A DNA stretch of 64,000 nucleotides, from contig JADJUE010000009.1 of NCBI GenBank assembly GCA_016710785.1, forward strand, positions 248,001-312,000. The letters are read 5' to 3'. A program made the translations under genes and the position numbers. Every line of letters starts with the position of its first letter. The first letter of the stretch is position 1. The notes beneath the pieces are model-generated. The model saw nothing but the letters and a program-made list of their open reading frames with translations. It was not told where the DNA came from and ran no database searches. Of this stretch, positions 8,518-18,201 are shown in pieces. The stretch comes from Candidatus Epilinea brevis (GTDB lineage: Bacteria; Chloroflexota; Anaerolineae; Epilineales; Epilineaceae).

Positions 8518-9927
8518 TCAGAGCAAGGTCCCGGTGAGCAACCAGCGCGCGATCAGGAAGTAGATCACCAGTCCGACCACGTCGACGAGGGTGGCCACGA
8601 ACGGCGCCGACGACGTCGCCGGGTCCTGTCCCAGCCGGCGCAAGAGGAAGGGCAGCATCGAGCCGGTCAGGGTGCCCCAGAGCACCACGCCGATCAGCGA
8701 AAGCCCGACGGTGAGGGCGATGAGCGGCCAATGGGGGCCGTACTGTTGGGTGGCTGCCTGCCACAGGCCGATGCGCAGCATGCCCACCGTGCCCAGGATG
8801 AGCCCCAAGGTGAGACCGCTGAGGATCTCGCGACGCATGACCGTCCACCAGTCGCGCAGACCCACCTCGCCGACGGCCAGGGCGCGGATCATGAGGCTGG
8901 CCGCCTGCGAACCGCTGTTGCCACCGCTGGCGATGATCAGGGGCATCAGGATGGCGAGAACCCGCGCCTTGCCGATCTCGACCTCGAAGAAGCCCAGGGC
9001 CGTGGCGGTGAACATCTCGCCGATGAACAGCACCACCAGCCAGCGGGCGCGCTTCTGGATGAGCGTGCCGAACGGGGTGTCGATGTACGGCATGTCGAGG
9101 GCCTCGAGGCCACCGATCTTCTGGAAGTCCTCGGTGGCCTCTTCCTGCGCCACGTCCAGCACGTCGTCGATGGTGACGATGCCGATGAGGACCCCACCGG
9201 CGTCCGTCACCGGCAAGGCCACCCTGTCGTTCTCGCGGAAGGTCTGGACGGCCACTTCCTGATCGTCCGAAGCGCGCAGGGCGATGAACCGTTCGTCCAT
9301 GAGGGTCGCGACAGGGGTCTCCGGTTCAGCCAACAGCAGCTCGTGGATGCGCAGGTCATCCAGCAGGCGCCACTTGCGGTCCACGACATAGACCACGCCG
9401 ATGGTCTCCGAGGACTTGCCGTAGCGCCGCACATGGCTGAGCGCCTGACTCACGACCCAGCCCGGTTGGATGGCCACGTAATCCGGCGTCATCAGCCGTC
9501 CGACGCTGTCCTCTGGATAGCCCAGCAGCTGCAACGCCACCTGGCGCTCCTCGGGGCTGAGCAGCGCCAGCATGCGCTGGGTCACCTCGCCGTCCAGCGA
9601 TTCCAGGAGCGCCGTCCGGTCATCCGGGGGCAGGTCGTTGAGCAGGCGCGTCAGCCGCGGCACGGTCAGCTTGCTGTGCGACCAGGCGTCGACCAGTCCC
9701 TCCTGTAGATCCATCGGCAGGTAGGGAAAGGCCTCACTGGCCACGCCTTCCGGCAGCAGCTCGCTGACGGCGGCGGCCTCGGCGGTCTCCATTTCGCCCA
9801 GCAGCGTGGCCACTTCGGTAGGTGACCAGTCGGCGACATGGGCAGCGATCGCCGCGAAGTCTCGCTCCGCCAGCCAACTGGCCAGATCGTACTCCGGCTG
9901 ATCGAGGATCTGCGCTTCGTCGTTCAT
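8518..9927 (-). CDS. mgtE: Magnesium transporter MgtE
   Basis: 469 residues, homodimeric Mg2+ channel. Order: superhelical MgtE_N domain (about 25-130), two CBS domains (about 135-255) that sense cytoplasmic Mg2+, a connecting helix, and five membrane helices at about 285-469 with the conserved IIASGGNSGSQA segment. ATG at 9927 follows GGAGCCGGCC. Convergent with der; no clear terminator in the 70-bp gap. Confidence 0.95.
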   Translation of the reverse strand: MNDEAQILDQPEYDLASWLAERDFAAIAAHVADWSPTEVATLLGEMETAEAAAVSELLPEGVASEAFPYLPMDLQEGLVDAWSHSKLTVPRLTRLLNDLPPDDRTALLESLDGEVTQRMLALLSPEERQVALQLLGYPEDSVGRLMTPDYVAIQPGWVVSQALSHVRRYGKSSETIGVVYVVDRKWRLLDDLRIHELLLAEPETPVATLMDERFIALRASDDQEVAVQTFRENDRVALPVTDAGGVLIGIVTIDDVLDVAQEEATEDFQKIGGLEALDMPYIDTPFGTLIQKRARWLVVLFIGEMFTATALGFFEVEIGKARVLAILMPLIIASGGNSGSQAASLMIRALAVGEVGLRDWWTVMRREILSGLTLGLILGTVGMLRIGLWQAATQQYGPHWPLIALTVGLSLIGVVLWGTLTGSMLPFLLRRLGQDPATSSAPFVATLVDVVGLVIYFLIARWLLTGTLL

Positions 9928-9960
9928 GGCCGGCTCCTGGGCTACTGAGGGTTGCGGCGG

Positions 9961-10000
9961 AAACAAGAACCAGCCCCATCAGGCTCGCTGGTGGGGCTGG
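9961..10000 (-). terminator. Terminator of the cohesin/lamin-tail gene
   Basis: Minus strand: 9-bp stem CCAGCCCCA/TGGGGCTGG with a 13-nt loop, then TTCTTGTTT. It lies just past the stop at 10057 and before mgtE. Confidence 0.75.
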
Positions 10001-10056
10001 TCCGGAGGGTCGGGACAGGGGCCGGATGGCCCGCGACGCGGCGCTTGGGGCGAGCC

Positions 10057-11181
10057 CTATGGCGCGCGCGGCGTGGCCGTCGCGCAGGCCATGGTGCTGA
10101 CCACCATGGTACTGGGGAACGGCGACGTCAGTTCGGCCGAGTCACCGTCCACCTCGTTCCAGCGCGGCGACTGGGTCCAGAGCTTGTTGAGGCGATCCTC
10201 CGTCCCCGGGGCGCCGCCGCCGCTGTGGATGGTGAGCACCTCGGCCGGCTTGAGCGTCAAGGCGTCCTTGATCTTGTAGACCTCGCCGCCCTGGGTGGAC
10301 CGCACGGTCCAGTTCTCGAGCTCCAACGGTTGCTCGGACGGGTTGCGTACCTTCACCCATTCGTGCCGCCCATAGCATTGCAGCTCGCTGACCACCGGCT
10401 CCGGCTTGCCGGCGGTGGGGCTGGGGGGGGGCGTGGCGGTAGGGCCGATCGGTGGTTGCGTGGCCGTTGGCGATGCGGGCAGGGTGGCGGCGGCCGTGGT
10501 CGTCGCGGTCGGCGCGGGCGGCGTGGGGCTGGCCGCCGGTGGCGTCAGCGATGGCGCCACCGGCAGATCGACCTTGGAGGCGTTGCGGACGGTGAAGGGC
10601 AGGAAGGCCATCTGATCGGGCGGCCGCGTGGGCGTAGGGGGCGGACCCGTGCGCAGCCTTGCGCCCTGCACGGCGGCCTCGCTGCGCTGCAGGCCGGTGG
10701 TGTCGGTGAGCAGCGCGCCGGTCACACCGATCTCGGCCGACTTGCCTTCCTCCAAGGTGAGGCGCAGCGTCGCCAACACGCCGTTGCCGGAGGCGCCGGG
10801 ACCGGCGCCGGTGCTGATGGCCACAAAGGTCAGCTTGCCCGGCTCCACCAAAGGCGGAAAACTGCGAGCGGCACGCCCGGTGGACCCCAGGAAGGGGCCT
10901 AGCTCGGCGCCAACGAAAGCGACCGACTGCGGAAAGGTGAGGGTGAACTGGAAGGCGGCCAGGTCTTCGACATCGCGGATCCGGACCGTCAGCGTAGCCG
11001 GGCTTCCCAACTGTACCTGTTGATCGGGCGGGTCGAGGAACACCGTGGCCCCGCCCTGCGCCCGCGCCACGGGGCGGGCAATGCCCCCGACCGGCGCCAA
11101 CATGAGCATGGCCATGGCCAGCAGGCCAAGCCACAAAGCGGGGCGGTCCGGCGCCCTGAATCGCCTTAGGGTCGTTTGCAC
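10057..11181 (-). CDS. Secreted cohesin-like and lamin-tail domain protein
   Basis: 374 residues. Signal peptide (about 1-42). A cohesin-type beta domain spans about 45-180 (LDPPDQQVQLGSPATLTVRI; LAAFQFTLTF). A Pro/Thr-rich linker at about 185-262 contains the segment MAFLPFTVRN. The C-terminal lamin-tail-like domain (about 265-374) has GRHEWVKVRNPSEQPLEL and LENWTVRS. GTG start at 11181 is supported by GGAGAAGGTGAC. Likely exported and surface or matrix associated; ligand unknown. Same strand as the FKBP lipoprotein upstream. Confidence 0.8.
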   Translation of the reverse strand: MQTTLRRFRAPDRPALWLGLLAMAMLMLAPVGGIARPVARAQGGATVFLDPPDQQVQLGSPATLTVRIRDVEDLAAFQFTLTFPQSVAFVGAELGPFLGSTGRAARSFPPLVEPGKLTFVAISTGAGPGASGNGVLATLRLTLEEGKSAEIGVTGALLTDTTGLQRSEAAVQGARLRTGPPPTPTRPPDQMAFLPFTVRNASKVDLPVAPSLTPPAASPTPPAPTATTTAAATLPASPTATQPPIGPTATPPPSPTAGKPEPVVSELQCYGRHEWVKVRNPSEQPLELENWTVRSTQGGEVYKIKDALTLKPAEVLTIHSGGGAPGTEDRLNKLWTQSPRWNEVDGDSAELTSPFPSTMVVSTMACATATPRAP

Positions 11182-11218
11182 GTCACCTTCTCCGATAACT
11201 GCCGATCCGTTGCGCCGG

Positions 11219-11743
11219 CTACTTCGCGTCCAGGAGCTCGACCGAGAACATCAGCGGCGAGCCCGGGGGGATGTCCGGATACTGCGTGCTGTCGCCATAG
11301 GCCAGATCCGCGGGGATGCCGAGCTTGCGCTTGCCGCCCACCTTCATGCCGACGATGCCTTGTTCCCAACCATCGATCACCCTGCCCTGGCCGAGGGTGA
11401 AGTCCAAGGGCTGGCCGCTGTCCAGCGAGCTGTCGAACTGGTAGCCATTGATCAAGGTGCCGGTGTAATGGACGGAGATCGCCTTGCCGGCCACGGCTTC
11501 AGCGCCGTCGCCGACGACCTCGTCGAGGATGCGGAGGCCGTTGGGCATGACCTGCTCGCCCTCGCCGAGAGAGGGGACTTCGACTGCCGTGGCGGGCGCC
11601 GTCGCGGCCACCAGCTCGACGGTTGGCTCGGTAACGGTTTCAGCGGTGGCCTCGGCCGGAACCTCGGATGCGGTGTCGCCGCCGGTGCAGGCGCCGAGCA
11701 CCAGGGCAAGGCCGAGCAGGCCGGCGAGAATGGGCTGCTTCAT
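11219..11743 (-). CDS. FKBP-type peptidyl-prolyl isomerase lipoprotein
   Basis: 174 residues. Lipoprotein signal with lipobox LGAC (Cys19), a Thr/Glu/Ala-rich spacer (20-70), then one FKBP domain (about 85-174) with VHYTGTLINGYQFDSS, GQGRVIDGWEQGIVGMKVGGKR and a C-terminal FSVELLD strand. It would assist folding of exported proteins outside the membrane. RBS GGAGGAG is at good spacing. Only 37 bp separate it from the secreted protein downstream, so they may form one operon. Confidence 0.92.
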   Translation of the reverse strand: MKQPILAGLLGLALVLGACTGGDTASEVPAEATAETVTEPTVELVAATAPATAVEVPSLGEGEQVMPNGLRILDEVVGDGAEAVAGKAISVHYTGTLINGYQFDSSLDSGQPLDFTLGQGRVIDGWEQGIVGMKVGGKRKLGIPADLAYGDSTQYPDIPPGSPLMFSVELLDAK

Positions 11744-11854
11744 GAACGTAGCTCCTCCAGAGTGGGTCCAGGCCCGGCATCGGCAGCCAGGCGTTCGAAT
11801 GCGGCCGGCTCCTCGCCGACCGTTGGGGAAGTCTATTCCGTGGTCAGGCGGCGG

Positions 11855-13147
11855 TCAATCGCCGGCATGCGCCGGCAGCACCTCGCCGCTACATTCACCC
11901 AGGCCGATGAGGTAGCCGTCGCCCTGGCACCAGCCGCGGAGGGTCAGGCGGTCGCCGTCCGCCAGGAAGCTCCTGGTCTCGCCGGTGGGTAGCGTGATCG
12001 GCTGGCTGCCGCGCCAGGCGATTTCCAGCAGCGAACCGCGTTCTGCCGGGGTCGGGCCGCTGATGGTCCCGCTGGCGAGCAGATCGCCGGGACGCAGGTT
12101 GCAGCCGCCCATGGTATGGTGCGCGACCTGTTGGGCGATCGACCAATACATATGCCGGAAGCTGGTGCGGCAGAGGCTCAGCTGCGCGCCGGCATCCTGG
12201 GCGCGCATCGCCGCGCTCTGCAGCAGCACCTCCAGCTGCACGTCGAACCAGCTGCGCTCGGCGCCGCGCAGGTAGGGCAGCGGCGTTGGATCCACCTGGG
12301 CCGGACCATTGACCCGAAAGGGCTCCAGAGCGTCCAGGGGTACCACCCACGGCGACAGGGTCGTGGCGAAGTTCTTGGCCAGGAAGGGCCCCAGGGGCAC
12401 ATACTCCCAGCGCTGCACGTCGCGGGCGCTCCAGTCATTGACCAGCACGAGCCCGAAGACATGGTCCAGGGCGGAGGCAGTCGGGATCGACTCGCCCCAG
12501 GGGTTGCCGGAGCCGATGAGCGCGCCCATCTCAAGCTCGAAATCCAGTTCCCGGGTGGGCTCGAAACGTGGGGCCGGGTCGGCGGCGTCCTTGGTCTGGC
12601 CCCAGGGCCTTCGCACCGGCGTGCCGCTGACGACGATGGAGCTGGCGCGGCCATGGTAGCCCACCGGCAGATGCAGCCAGTTGGGCATCAGCGCCTGATC
12701 GGCGCCCCGAAACATCGTCCCGACATTGGTGGCGTGGTCACGCGACGCGTAGAAGTCGGTGTAGTCGCCGATGACCGCCGGCAGCTGCAGGGTTACCGCG
12801 TCCTGGCGCAACAGGGCCGCCGCGCGAAGCGCCGCGTCATGCCGCAGCGAGCTGCCGCCGTCCGCGGCCAACAGCTCGGTGATCCTGTCGCGGACCTGCC
12901 GCCATGCCGGGCGCCCCAAGGCCATGAAGGCGTTGAGCGCGCCCTGGTGGAAAACCGGCTCGCCTTCAACCGCCGTGCCGGCGAAAGCCCCGGCGCGCCA
13001 CAGCGCGGCCAGATCCAGCACCTGGTCGCCGATGGCCACCCCGACACGGGGGTCGCCTGTCGGCGGTTGGAAAACGCCGTAAGGGAGGTTCTGGAGCGGG
13101 AACTCGCCATCGGGGGCGACGGGGATGAAGCTCTGTCGAACGGGCAT
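11855..13147 (-). CDS. fahA: Fumarylacetoacetase
   Basis: 430 residues, last step of tyrosine/homogentisate breakdown (fumarylacetoacetate to fumarate plus acetoacetate). Family segments: an N-terminal SH3-like domain from about residue 15, DYTDFYASRDHATNVG, YHGRASSIVVSG, the metal/acid segment LDFELEMGALIG, and LVNDWSARDVQRWEY. ATG at 13147 has GGAGGATC upstream. No other homogentisate genes are adjacent. The gene may connect functionally with the aromatic genes at 19-34 kb, but that is inference. Confidence 0.95.
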   Translation of the reverse strand: MPVRQSFIPVAPDGEFPLQNLPYGVFQPPTGDPRVGVAIGDQVLDLAALWRAGAFAGTAVEGEPVFHQGALNAFMALGRPAWRQVRDRITELLAADGGSSLRHDAALRAAALLRQDAVTLQLPAVIGDYTDFYASRDHATNVGTMFRGADQALMPNWLHLPVGYHGRASSIVVSGTPVRRPWGQTKDAADPAPRFEPTRELDFELEMGALIGSGNPWGESIPTASALDHVFGLVLVNDWSARDVQRWEYVPLGPFLAKNFATTLSPWVVPLDALEPFRVNGPAQVDPTPLPYLRGAERSWFDVQLEVLLQSAAMRAQDAGAQLSLCRTSFRHMYWSIAQQVAHHTMGGCNLRPGDLLASGTISGPTPAERGSLLEIAWRGSQPITLPTGETRSFLADGDRLTLRGWCQGDGYLIGLGECSGEVLPAHAGD

Positions 13148-13413
13148 GCGAGGATCCTCCGTTGCGCGTTGCCGCGACAAGCGAGTCGGCCAGCCGCGCA
13201 ATCCTAGCCCCGGCTTCACACCCGTCCAAGCCGGAGCGTGCTGTGGTGCCGACAGCGCCGAAGGAGAGTTGCCCATCCACCATCGGCTGCCCTAAGATGG
13301 ACGGTCCCCAGTAGTCGCGCATGTGCGGCATGCACACCCGCCAGAATATGAAACTGCGGCTGGAGCGCGGCGCATTTTCATAGTAGGGGCGGGCAAGGAG
13401 AAGGAGCGAGGCC

Positions 13414-14811
13414 ATGTGTGGAGTTGCCGGTATCTATGCGCCGGGCCAGGACGTGCTGGCGGACATGATCAACGGCCTGTTCCAGATGCAGCATCGCGGG
13501 CAGGATGCCTGTGGCATCGCGCTCTCCGATGGGGAGCGGGTGCGGCTGCACAAGCGCTTGGGCTACGTGCGCAAGGTCTTCGCCAAGCGGCCGGCCGATG
13601 ACTTCAAGGGCTTCGTGGGCTGCGGCCATGTGCGCTACCCCACGCAAGGATCCAATTCGCGGGCCAATGCGCAGCCCCACATCGTCGAGACCGTCGCCGG
13701 ACCGCGCATGGCGCTCTGCTCCAACGGCGACATCACCAACTACCACAAGGTGCGCGCCGAGCTGGAGCAGCGGGGCGTGTCCTTTGCCGGGAGCAACGAC
13801 GGCGAGTTGATCCTGCGACACATCGCCTGGAACCACTTCCAGGGCGGGATGCCGCTTCTGGACGCCATCCGCTCGATGCAGGCCGAGGTCCATGGCGCGT
13901 ACAGCATCTGCCTGATCACCTTGGACCGCATGTTCGCCGTCCGCGACCTCCATGCCATCCGCCCCCTGAGCTTCGGTGGCTCGCATGGCCGATGGGTGGT
14001 CGCCAGCGAGACCAACGCCCTGGACATTAATCGGGTCGACCTCGTCGGCGAGTTGGAGCCCGGCGAAGTGGTGGAGTTCGGGCCGCAGGGCATGCGTCGT
14101 TTCCCCCATCCGGACCTGTCGGCCCTACGCGGTGACTGGGATGGGCCGGCGCATTGCGTCTTCGAGCATGTGTACTTCAGCCGCCCCGACTCCATCGCCT
14201 TCGGCGAGCGCAGCTACGACGTGCGCAAGCGCTTCGGCGCCTGGCTGGCGGCGCATGACACCGTGCGCGGCGATGTCGTGGTGCCGGTGCCGGATTCCTC
14301 CAACGCGGTGGCCCTGGGCTACGCCCAGGCCAGCGGCCTGCCCTTCGAGTTCGGCCTGATGCGCAACCATTACATCGGTCGGACCTTCATAAGCGCGGAC
14401 CAGCCGCTGCGCGATGACGGCGTCAAGTTGAAGTTCAATCCGCTGCGCAGCGTGTTCAAGGACAAGAAGGTGATCCTGGTCGACGACTCGATCGTCCGCG
14501 GGACCACCAGCCGCAAGTTGGTGCGCATGGTGCGCGCGGCCGGCGCGGCCGAGGTGCATCTGCGCATCGGCAGCCCCATCACCCGCAACTCCTGTTTCTA
14601 CGGGGTCGATACCCCCAGCACCGACGAGCTGATCGGCAACCGGATGGGCCTGGATGAGATCCGCGAGCACTTGACCGCCGACAGTGTGCTGTACATGTCG
14701 GTGGAGGGCGTGCGTGAATGCCTGGCCAACGGTCAGAACTTCTGCATGGCCTGCTTCGACGGCCGCTACCCGGTGCCCATCACCGAGGCCAAACAGCGCC
14801 CTGGCTGTTGA
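13414..14811 (+). CDS. purF: Amidophosphoribosyltransferase
   Basis: 465 residues, first committed step of purine synthesis (PRPP plus glutamine to phosphoribosylamine). The N-terminal glutaminase starts directly with Met-Cys2 (MCGVAGIY), so no propeptide is encoded. The PRPP motif VILVDDSIVRGTT is at residues 353-365. Four cysteines fit the structural Fe-S cluster of Bacillus-type enzymes: Cys248, Cys394, Cys444 and Cys447. The start has GGAGAAGGAGCGAGG upstream. Its 3' end overlaps the convergent glycosyltransferase by 32 bp. Confidence 0.97.
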   Translation: MCGVAGIYAPGQDVLADMINGLFQMQHRGQDACGIALSDGERVRLHKRLGYVRKVFAKRPADDFKGFVGCGHVRYPTQGSNSRANAQPHIVETVAGPRMALCSNGDITNYHKVRAELEQRGVSFAGSNDGELILRHIAWNHFQGGMPLLDAIRSMQAEVHGAYSICLITLDRMFAVRDLHAIRPLSFGGSHGRWVVASETNALDINRVDLVGELEPGEVVEFGPQGMRRFPHPDLSALRGDWDGPAHCVFEHVYFSRPDSIAFGERSYDVRKRFGAWLAAHDTVRGDVVVPVPDSSNAVALGYAQASGLPFEFGLMRNHYIGRTFISADQPLRDDGVKLKFNPLRSVFKDKKVILVDDSIVRGTTSRKLVRMVRAAGAAEVHLRIGSPITRNSCFYGVDTPSTDELIGNRMGLDEIREHLTADSVLYMSVEGVRECLANGQNFCMACFDGRYPVPITEAKQRPGC

Positions 14812-15961
14812 CGGTGGCGCGTCGCCGGGCCGCCACCGAGCGATACAGGTCGGCGGTCGCGAGCGCGGTCCGCTGCCAGTTGTAGGCCGCCGCGCGGGTC
14901 CGCGCCGCCTGGCCCAATGCGCGCCGCAGCAGGGGACGGTCATGCAGCTCCAGCAGTTCGGCGGCGACCACCGCCGGCGCGGTATCGCCTAGGACCCATG
15001 CCGCGTCGCCCGCCGCCAGCTCGCCCAGGGCGCCGCGGCCGCTCGAAAGCACCGGCAAGCCGAAGCCCATGGCGTCCAGCACCGCCAACCCAAAACCTTC
15101 GTGTAGTGACACGGTTACATACAACTCAGCCATCCGATGCAACCCGGAAAGAGCGGACCGCGACAGCAGGCCGGGGCAACGCACCCAGGGAGTCAGGGCC
15201 AGACGGGCGACCGTGTCTCGCAGGCGGGACGCATCACCGCCGGCTGGACCGACCAGAACCAGTACGGGCAGTTCAACGCCAGAAGCGCCGGCCTGGCGCA
15301 GGGCGTTCACAGCCATGGCATGCGCCTCGACGAGTTGCGGCAGCTGCTTGCGCGGCTCGGAGGCGCCGACATGCAGCCAGACCGGCGCCAGATCGGGCAG
15401 GTCGAGGCGCCGGCGAAGCGACGCGGCAGGTTCGGCCGGATCGCCGGGAGCCAGCGTTGGACCTTCCGGAATCACGACCGTGCGCGACGCGGTCGAGGGA
15501 AACGCGGCCACCAACGCGCGAGCCGTGTCGGCGGACACGGCGATAAGCGCATCCGCCTCCCGAATGCCGCGCCTCAGGCCCGGTGCGGTGAGCCAGCGCT
15601 CGCGCCGCCGCAGGCCGCTCGCAGCCTGCAGCGGGCTGAGGTCATGGATGGTGACCACCATCGGAGTTGCGGTGCGGCGCGGCGCACGACCGGTAGGGAA
15701 GTGGACCACGTCCGGACGCAGCCGATTCGCCTGACGGTCGGCGAGCAGCGCCAGCCAGGCCGCCGTGGGACGCAAGCGCCGCACGGCGGCCTCGGGATGC
15801 CCGTCCACGGGCCGGTTGCTGAACGAGAGGACCTGAACGCCTTCCGCGGGCAGCGCCACGAGCAGGTGTTCGACATAACAGCCGATGCCCGTGCGCCCGG
15901 CTCGGAGGGCGCTGGCATCGACGGCGACGCGGAGCCGCCCTTGCGGGGCGGGGAGGCTCAC
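14780..15961 (-). CDS. GT4-family glycosyltransferase
   Basis: 393 residues with GT-B fold. The N-terminal half has GRTGIGCYVEHLL and VVHFPTG; the C-terminal half has WLHVGASEPRKQLPQL and SLHEGFGLAVLDAMGFGLPV. That last motif corresponds to the donor-binding EX7E motif, but the second acid is Asp. Probably transfers a sugar from a nucleotide donor to an unknown acceptor. GTG start at 15961 overlaps the rpiA stop (GTGA), so it is translated from the rpiA message. Convergent with purF. Confidence 0.85.
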   Translation of the reverse strand: MSLPAPQGRLRVAVDASALRAGRTGIGCYVEHLLVALPAEGVQVLSFSNRPVDGHPEAAVRRLRPTAAWLALLADRQANRLRPDVVHFPTGRAPRRTATPMVVTIHDLSPLQAASGLRRRERWLTAPGLRRGIREADALIAVSADTARALVAAFPSTASRTVVIPEGPTLAPGDPAEPAASLRRRLDLPDLAPVWLHVGASEPRKQLPQLVEAHAMAVNALRQAGASGVELPVLVLVGPAGGDASRLRDTVARLALTPWVRCPGLLSRSALSGLHRMAELYVTVSLHEGFGLAVLDAMGFGLPVLSSGRGALGELAAGDAAWVLGDTAPAVVAAELLELHDRPLLRRALGQAARTRAAAYNWQRTALATADLYRSVAARRRATVNSQGAVWPR

Positions 15962-16659
15962 GGTCGGCGCAGAACCGTCACGCCGTTCTCGTCGGCGATC
16001 ACCGCGTCCGTTGCCAGCCCCAGGAAGAGCCCGCTGTCCACGACGCCCGGACGAAGCTTCAGCTGCATCTCGAGCAGCTCAGGATCATCGATGCCCCGCG
16101 GGAAATGGCAGTCCAGGTGGTACAGGCCATCGTCGCTCAGCTGTGGACTGCCATCCGGACCCACGCGCAAGGCAACCGTCGCGCCGAGTTCCGCCAGGAA
16201 CGGCAGGTGGCTGCGCCAGCCAAATGGCAGCACTGCAACCGGCAAGGGCGACCGTAGGCCCAGGGCGGAAACCCGCTTGCCGGCGTCGGCGACCACCACG
16301 AACCGGACCGCTGATCCGGCCACCAGCTTCTCGCGCACGAGGGCGCCACCCAATCCCTTGATCAGGTCCAGGTTGGGGTCCACCTCGTCCGCGCCATCGA
16401 TGCACAGGTCGATCGACGGCAGGTCCGCCGCGTCGACCAAGGGGATGCCCAATTCGCGCGCCTGTCGTTCGGTCGCCAGCGACGTGGCTACGCCCCGGAC
16501 ATCGCGCAGGGCGCCTTCCGCCAGGCGACGGCCGATGGCGGCGATGGCATGGCGCACCGTAGAACCGGTCCCCAGCCCGATCACCATGCCGCTTTCCGCC
16601 CACCCCGCCGCGGTTTCGCCCGCCTGCTGCTTGAGAGATTCCATCGCTGCCAAGGTCAT
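15958..16659 (-). CDS. rpiA: Ribose-5-phosphate isomerase A
   Basis: 233 residues, interconverts ribose-5-phosphate and ribulose-5-phosphate (supplies PRPP for purF next door). Motifs: GLGTGSTVRHAI (phosphate binding, residues 28-39), DGADEVDPNLDLIKGLGGAL, and EKLVAGSAVRFVVVADAGK. ATG at 16659 follows a purine-rich AAAAGGGGGGA. A TACAAT at 16681-16686 could be the -10 box about 21 nt upstream. Confidence 0.96.
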   Translation of the reverse strand: MTLAAMESLKQQAGETAAGWAESGMVIGLGTGSTVRHAIAAIGRRLAEGALRDVRGVATSLATERQARELGIPLVDAADLPSIDLCIDGADEVDPNLDLIKGLGGALVREKLVAGSAVRFVVVADAGKRVSALGLRSPLPVAVLPFGWRSHLPFLAELGATVALRVGPDGSPQLSDDGLYHLDCHFPRGIDDPELLEMQLKLRPGVVDSGLFLGLATDAVIADENGVTVLRRP

Positions 16660-16891
16660 TGCTGTCCCCCCTTTTGCCGCATTGTAGCGCAGCGGGCGGG
16701 GCGGCTGGGCCAATGGTCTCGGCGAACGCGTCAGATCTGGACGATGCGCTGCTTGGATTCCACCAGTTGTTGAGGGTGGTCCGGCCGTCGCTCATGGGGT
16801 AGACTGTGGCGCGCGGTCTGCTTTCGTCGCCGTCAGCCCTTCGCTGCTCGCTCCGATCGCCGTTCGATGACCAACAGGGTGTACAGTCAGC

Positions 16892-17278
16892 ATGCCCAGA
16901 GCCCTATGGATGGATCGCAGCACTTTTGCCGGCCATGCGTTGACCGTGATCGGGAGCCTGCCGGAAGATCTGCGCGGCCGCCTCCATAACCTGCAGGTGG
17001 TGGTGGAGGACTGGCCCAGCAAGGCGCAACTGCGGGAGGCCGGCGTTGATGGTGAAGACACACTCTACGGTCTCTACGATGGCCAGCCGCTCACCGAACG
17101 CGGGGCGGATTACGGCCTGATCCTACCGGATCGGATCACCTTGTTCAGGGGTCCGCACCTGGAGGCCGCGGACGATGTCGCGGGCCTTCTGGCGGAACTG
17201 CGCCGTACCGTTCTCCATGAGCTGGCGCACCACTTCGGCATCGATGACGATCGCCTGCAGGCCTTGGGGGCCTACTGA
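16892..17278 (+). CDS. Zincin-like metallopeptidase (PF06262-type)
   Basis: 128 residues, small predicted zinc protease of the family often annotated 'metallopeptidase family protein'. The C-terminal motif HELAHHFGIDDDRL begins at His109, giving the HExxH zinc site (His109, Glu110, His113) plus Asp. The N-terminal part is a short alpha/beta region with LYGLYDGQPL. Substrate unknown. The stop overlaps the folP start by one base, so the two genes are coupled. Confidence 0.85.
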   Translation: MPRALWMDRSTFAGHALTVIGSLPEDLRGRLHNLQVVVEDWPSKAQLREAGVDGEDTLYGLYDGQPLTERGADYGLILPDRITLFRGPHLEAADDVAGLLAELRRTVLHELAHHFGIDDDRLQALGAY

Positions 17279-18201
17279 TGCCGGGGGCAGCGCTGGTGCC
17301 GGCGCCTCTGGATTTCGCGCGCGGGCATTGGGCCTGGGGCGGCCGTACCTATGTGATGGCCATCCTCAATGCCACGCCCGACTCGTTTTCCGGCGACGGA
17401 TTGCTGGGCAGCGGCAGCGTCGACCGCACCTTGGCCGCCGCCGCGCTGGCCTTGGAAGGCGGCGCCGACATCCTGGACCTGGGCGGCGAGTCGACGCGTC
17501 CCGGCGCTGCGCCCGTGGACGGCGCTACGGAGCTAGGGCGCGTCCTGCCCCTGCTGCGCGCCCTGCGGCGCGAGCATGCTTGTCCGATCTCGGTGGACAC
17601 CAGCAAGGCCGAGGTGGCGCGTGCCGCCTTGGCGGAAGGCGCGGACTGGATCAACGACGTCTGGGGCTTGCGCGCCGACGCCGATCTGGCGGCGGTCGTG
17701 GCGGCCGCAGGTGCGCCGATCGTCCTCATGCACAATCGGGCGACGCCGACATCGGTGGCGCTCAAGGAGCGTCTGGGCGCCTTCTACCACGACGTGCCCT
17801 ACGACAACCTGCTGGAGGATGTGCGACGGGAGCTGATGCTGTCCGTGGCCATCGCGCGCAAGGCGGGGATCGCCGACAAGCGCATCCTCTTGGATCCGGG
17901 ACTGGGCTTCGGCAAGGCCCCGGCCCAGAACCTGGAGCTGTTGGACCGCTTGCCGGAGCTGCGCGACCTGGGCTTTCCATTGCTGGTGGGCAGCTCGCGA
18001 AAGAGCTTCATCGGCCTGACCCTTGGTCTACCACCCGAAGACCGCCTGGAGGGCACGGCGGCCACCGTCGCCGTGGCCATCGCGCGCGGTGCCGACGTGG
18101 TGCGCGTGCACGACGTCAAGGCCATGACCCGCGTGGCGCGCATGACGGACGCCATCGTCCGCCGCGGGATCAAAGGACCGTCGTACCCACGGTCAAGGTG
18201 A
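17278..18201 (+). CDS. folP: Dihydropteroate synthase
   Basis: 307 residues, condenses p-aminobenzoate with dihydropterin pyrophosphate in folate synthesis; sulfonamide target. Motifs: MAILNATPDSFSGDG, LDLGGESTRPGA, PISVDTSKAEVA, ILLDPGLGFGK, LLVGSSRKSFIG and VVRVHDVKAM. The other folate genes in the window are the FolB-FolK fusion at 62.7 kb. The 3' end overlaps the convergent gene by 32 bp. Confidence 0.97.
   Translation: MPGAALVPAPLDFARGHWAWGGRTYVMAILNATPDSFSGDGLLGSGSVDRTLAAAALALEGGADILDLGGESTRPGAAPVDGATELGRVLPLLRALRREHACPISVDTSKAEVARAALAEGADWINDVWGLRADADLAAVVAAAGAPIVLMHNRATPTSVALKERLGAFYHDVPYDNLLEDVRRELMLSVAIARKAGIADKRILLDPGLGFGKAPAQNLELLDRLPELRDLGFPLLVGSSRKSFIGLTLGLPPEDRLEGTAATVAVAIARGADVVRVHDVKAMTRVARMTDAIVRRGIKGPSYPRSR

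Noticed and set aside
9961..10000. Hairpin before mgtE as a magnesium riboswitch
   Set aside because: It is a simple 9-bp stem followed by a T-rich tail directly after the upstream gene; a terminator explains it. No M-box features are visible.
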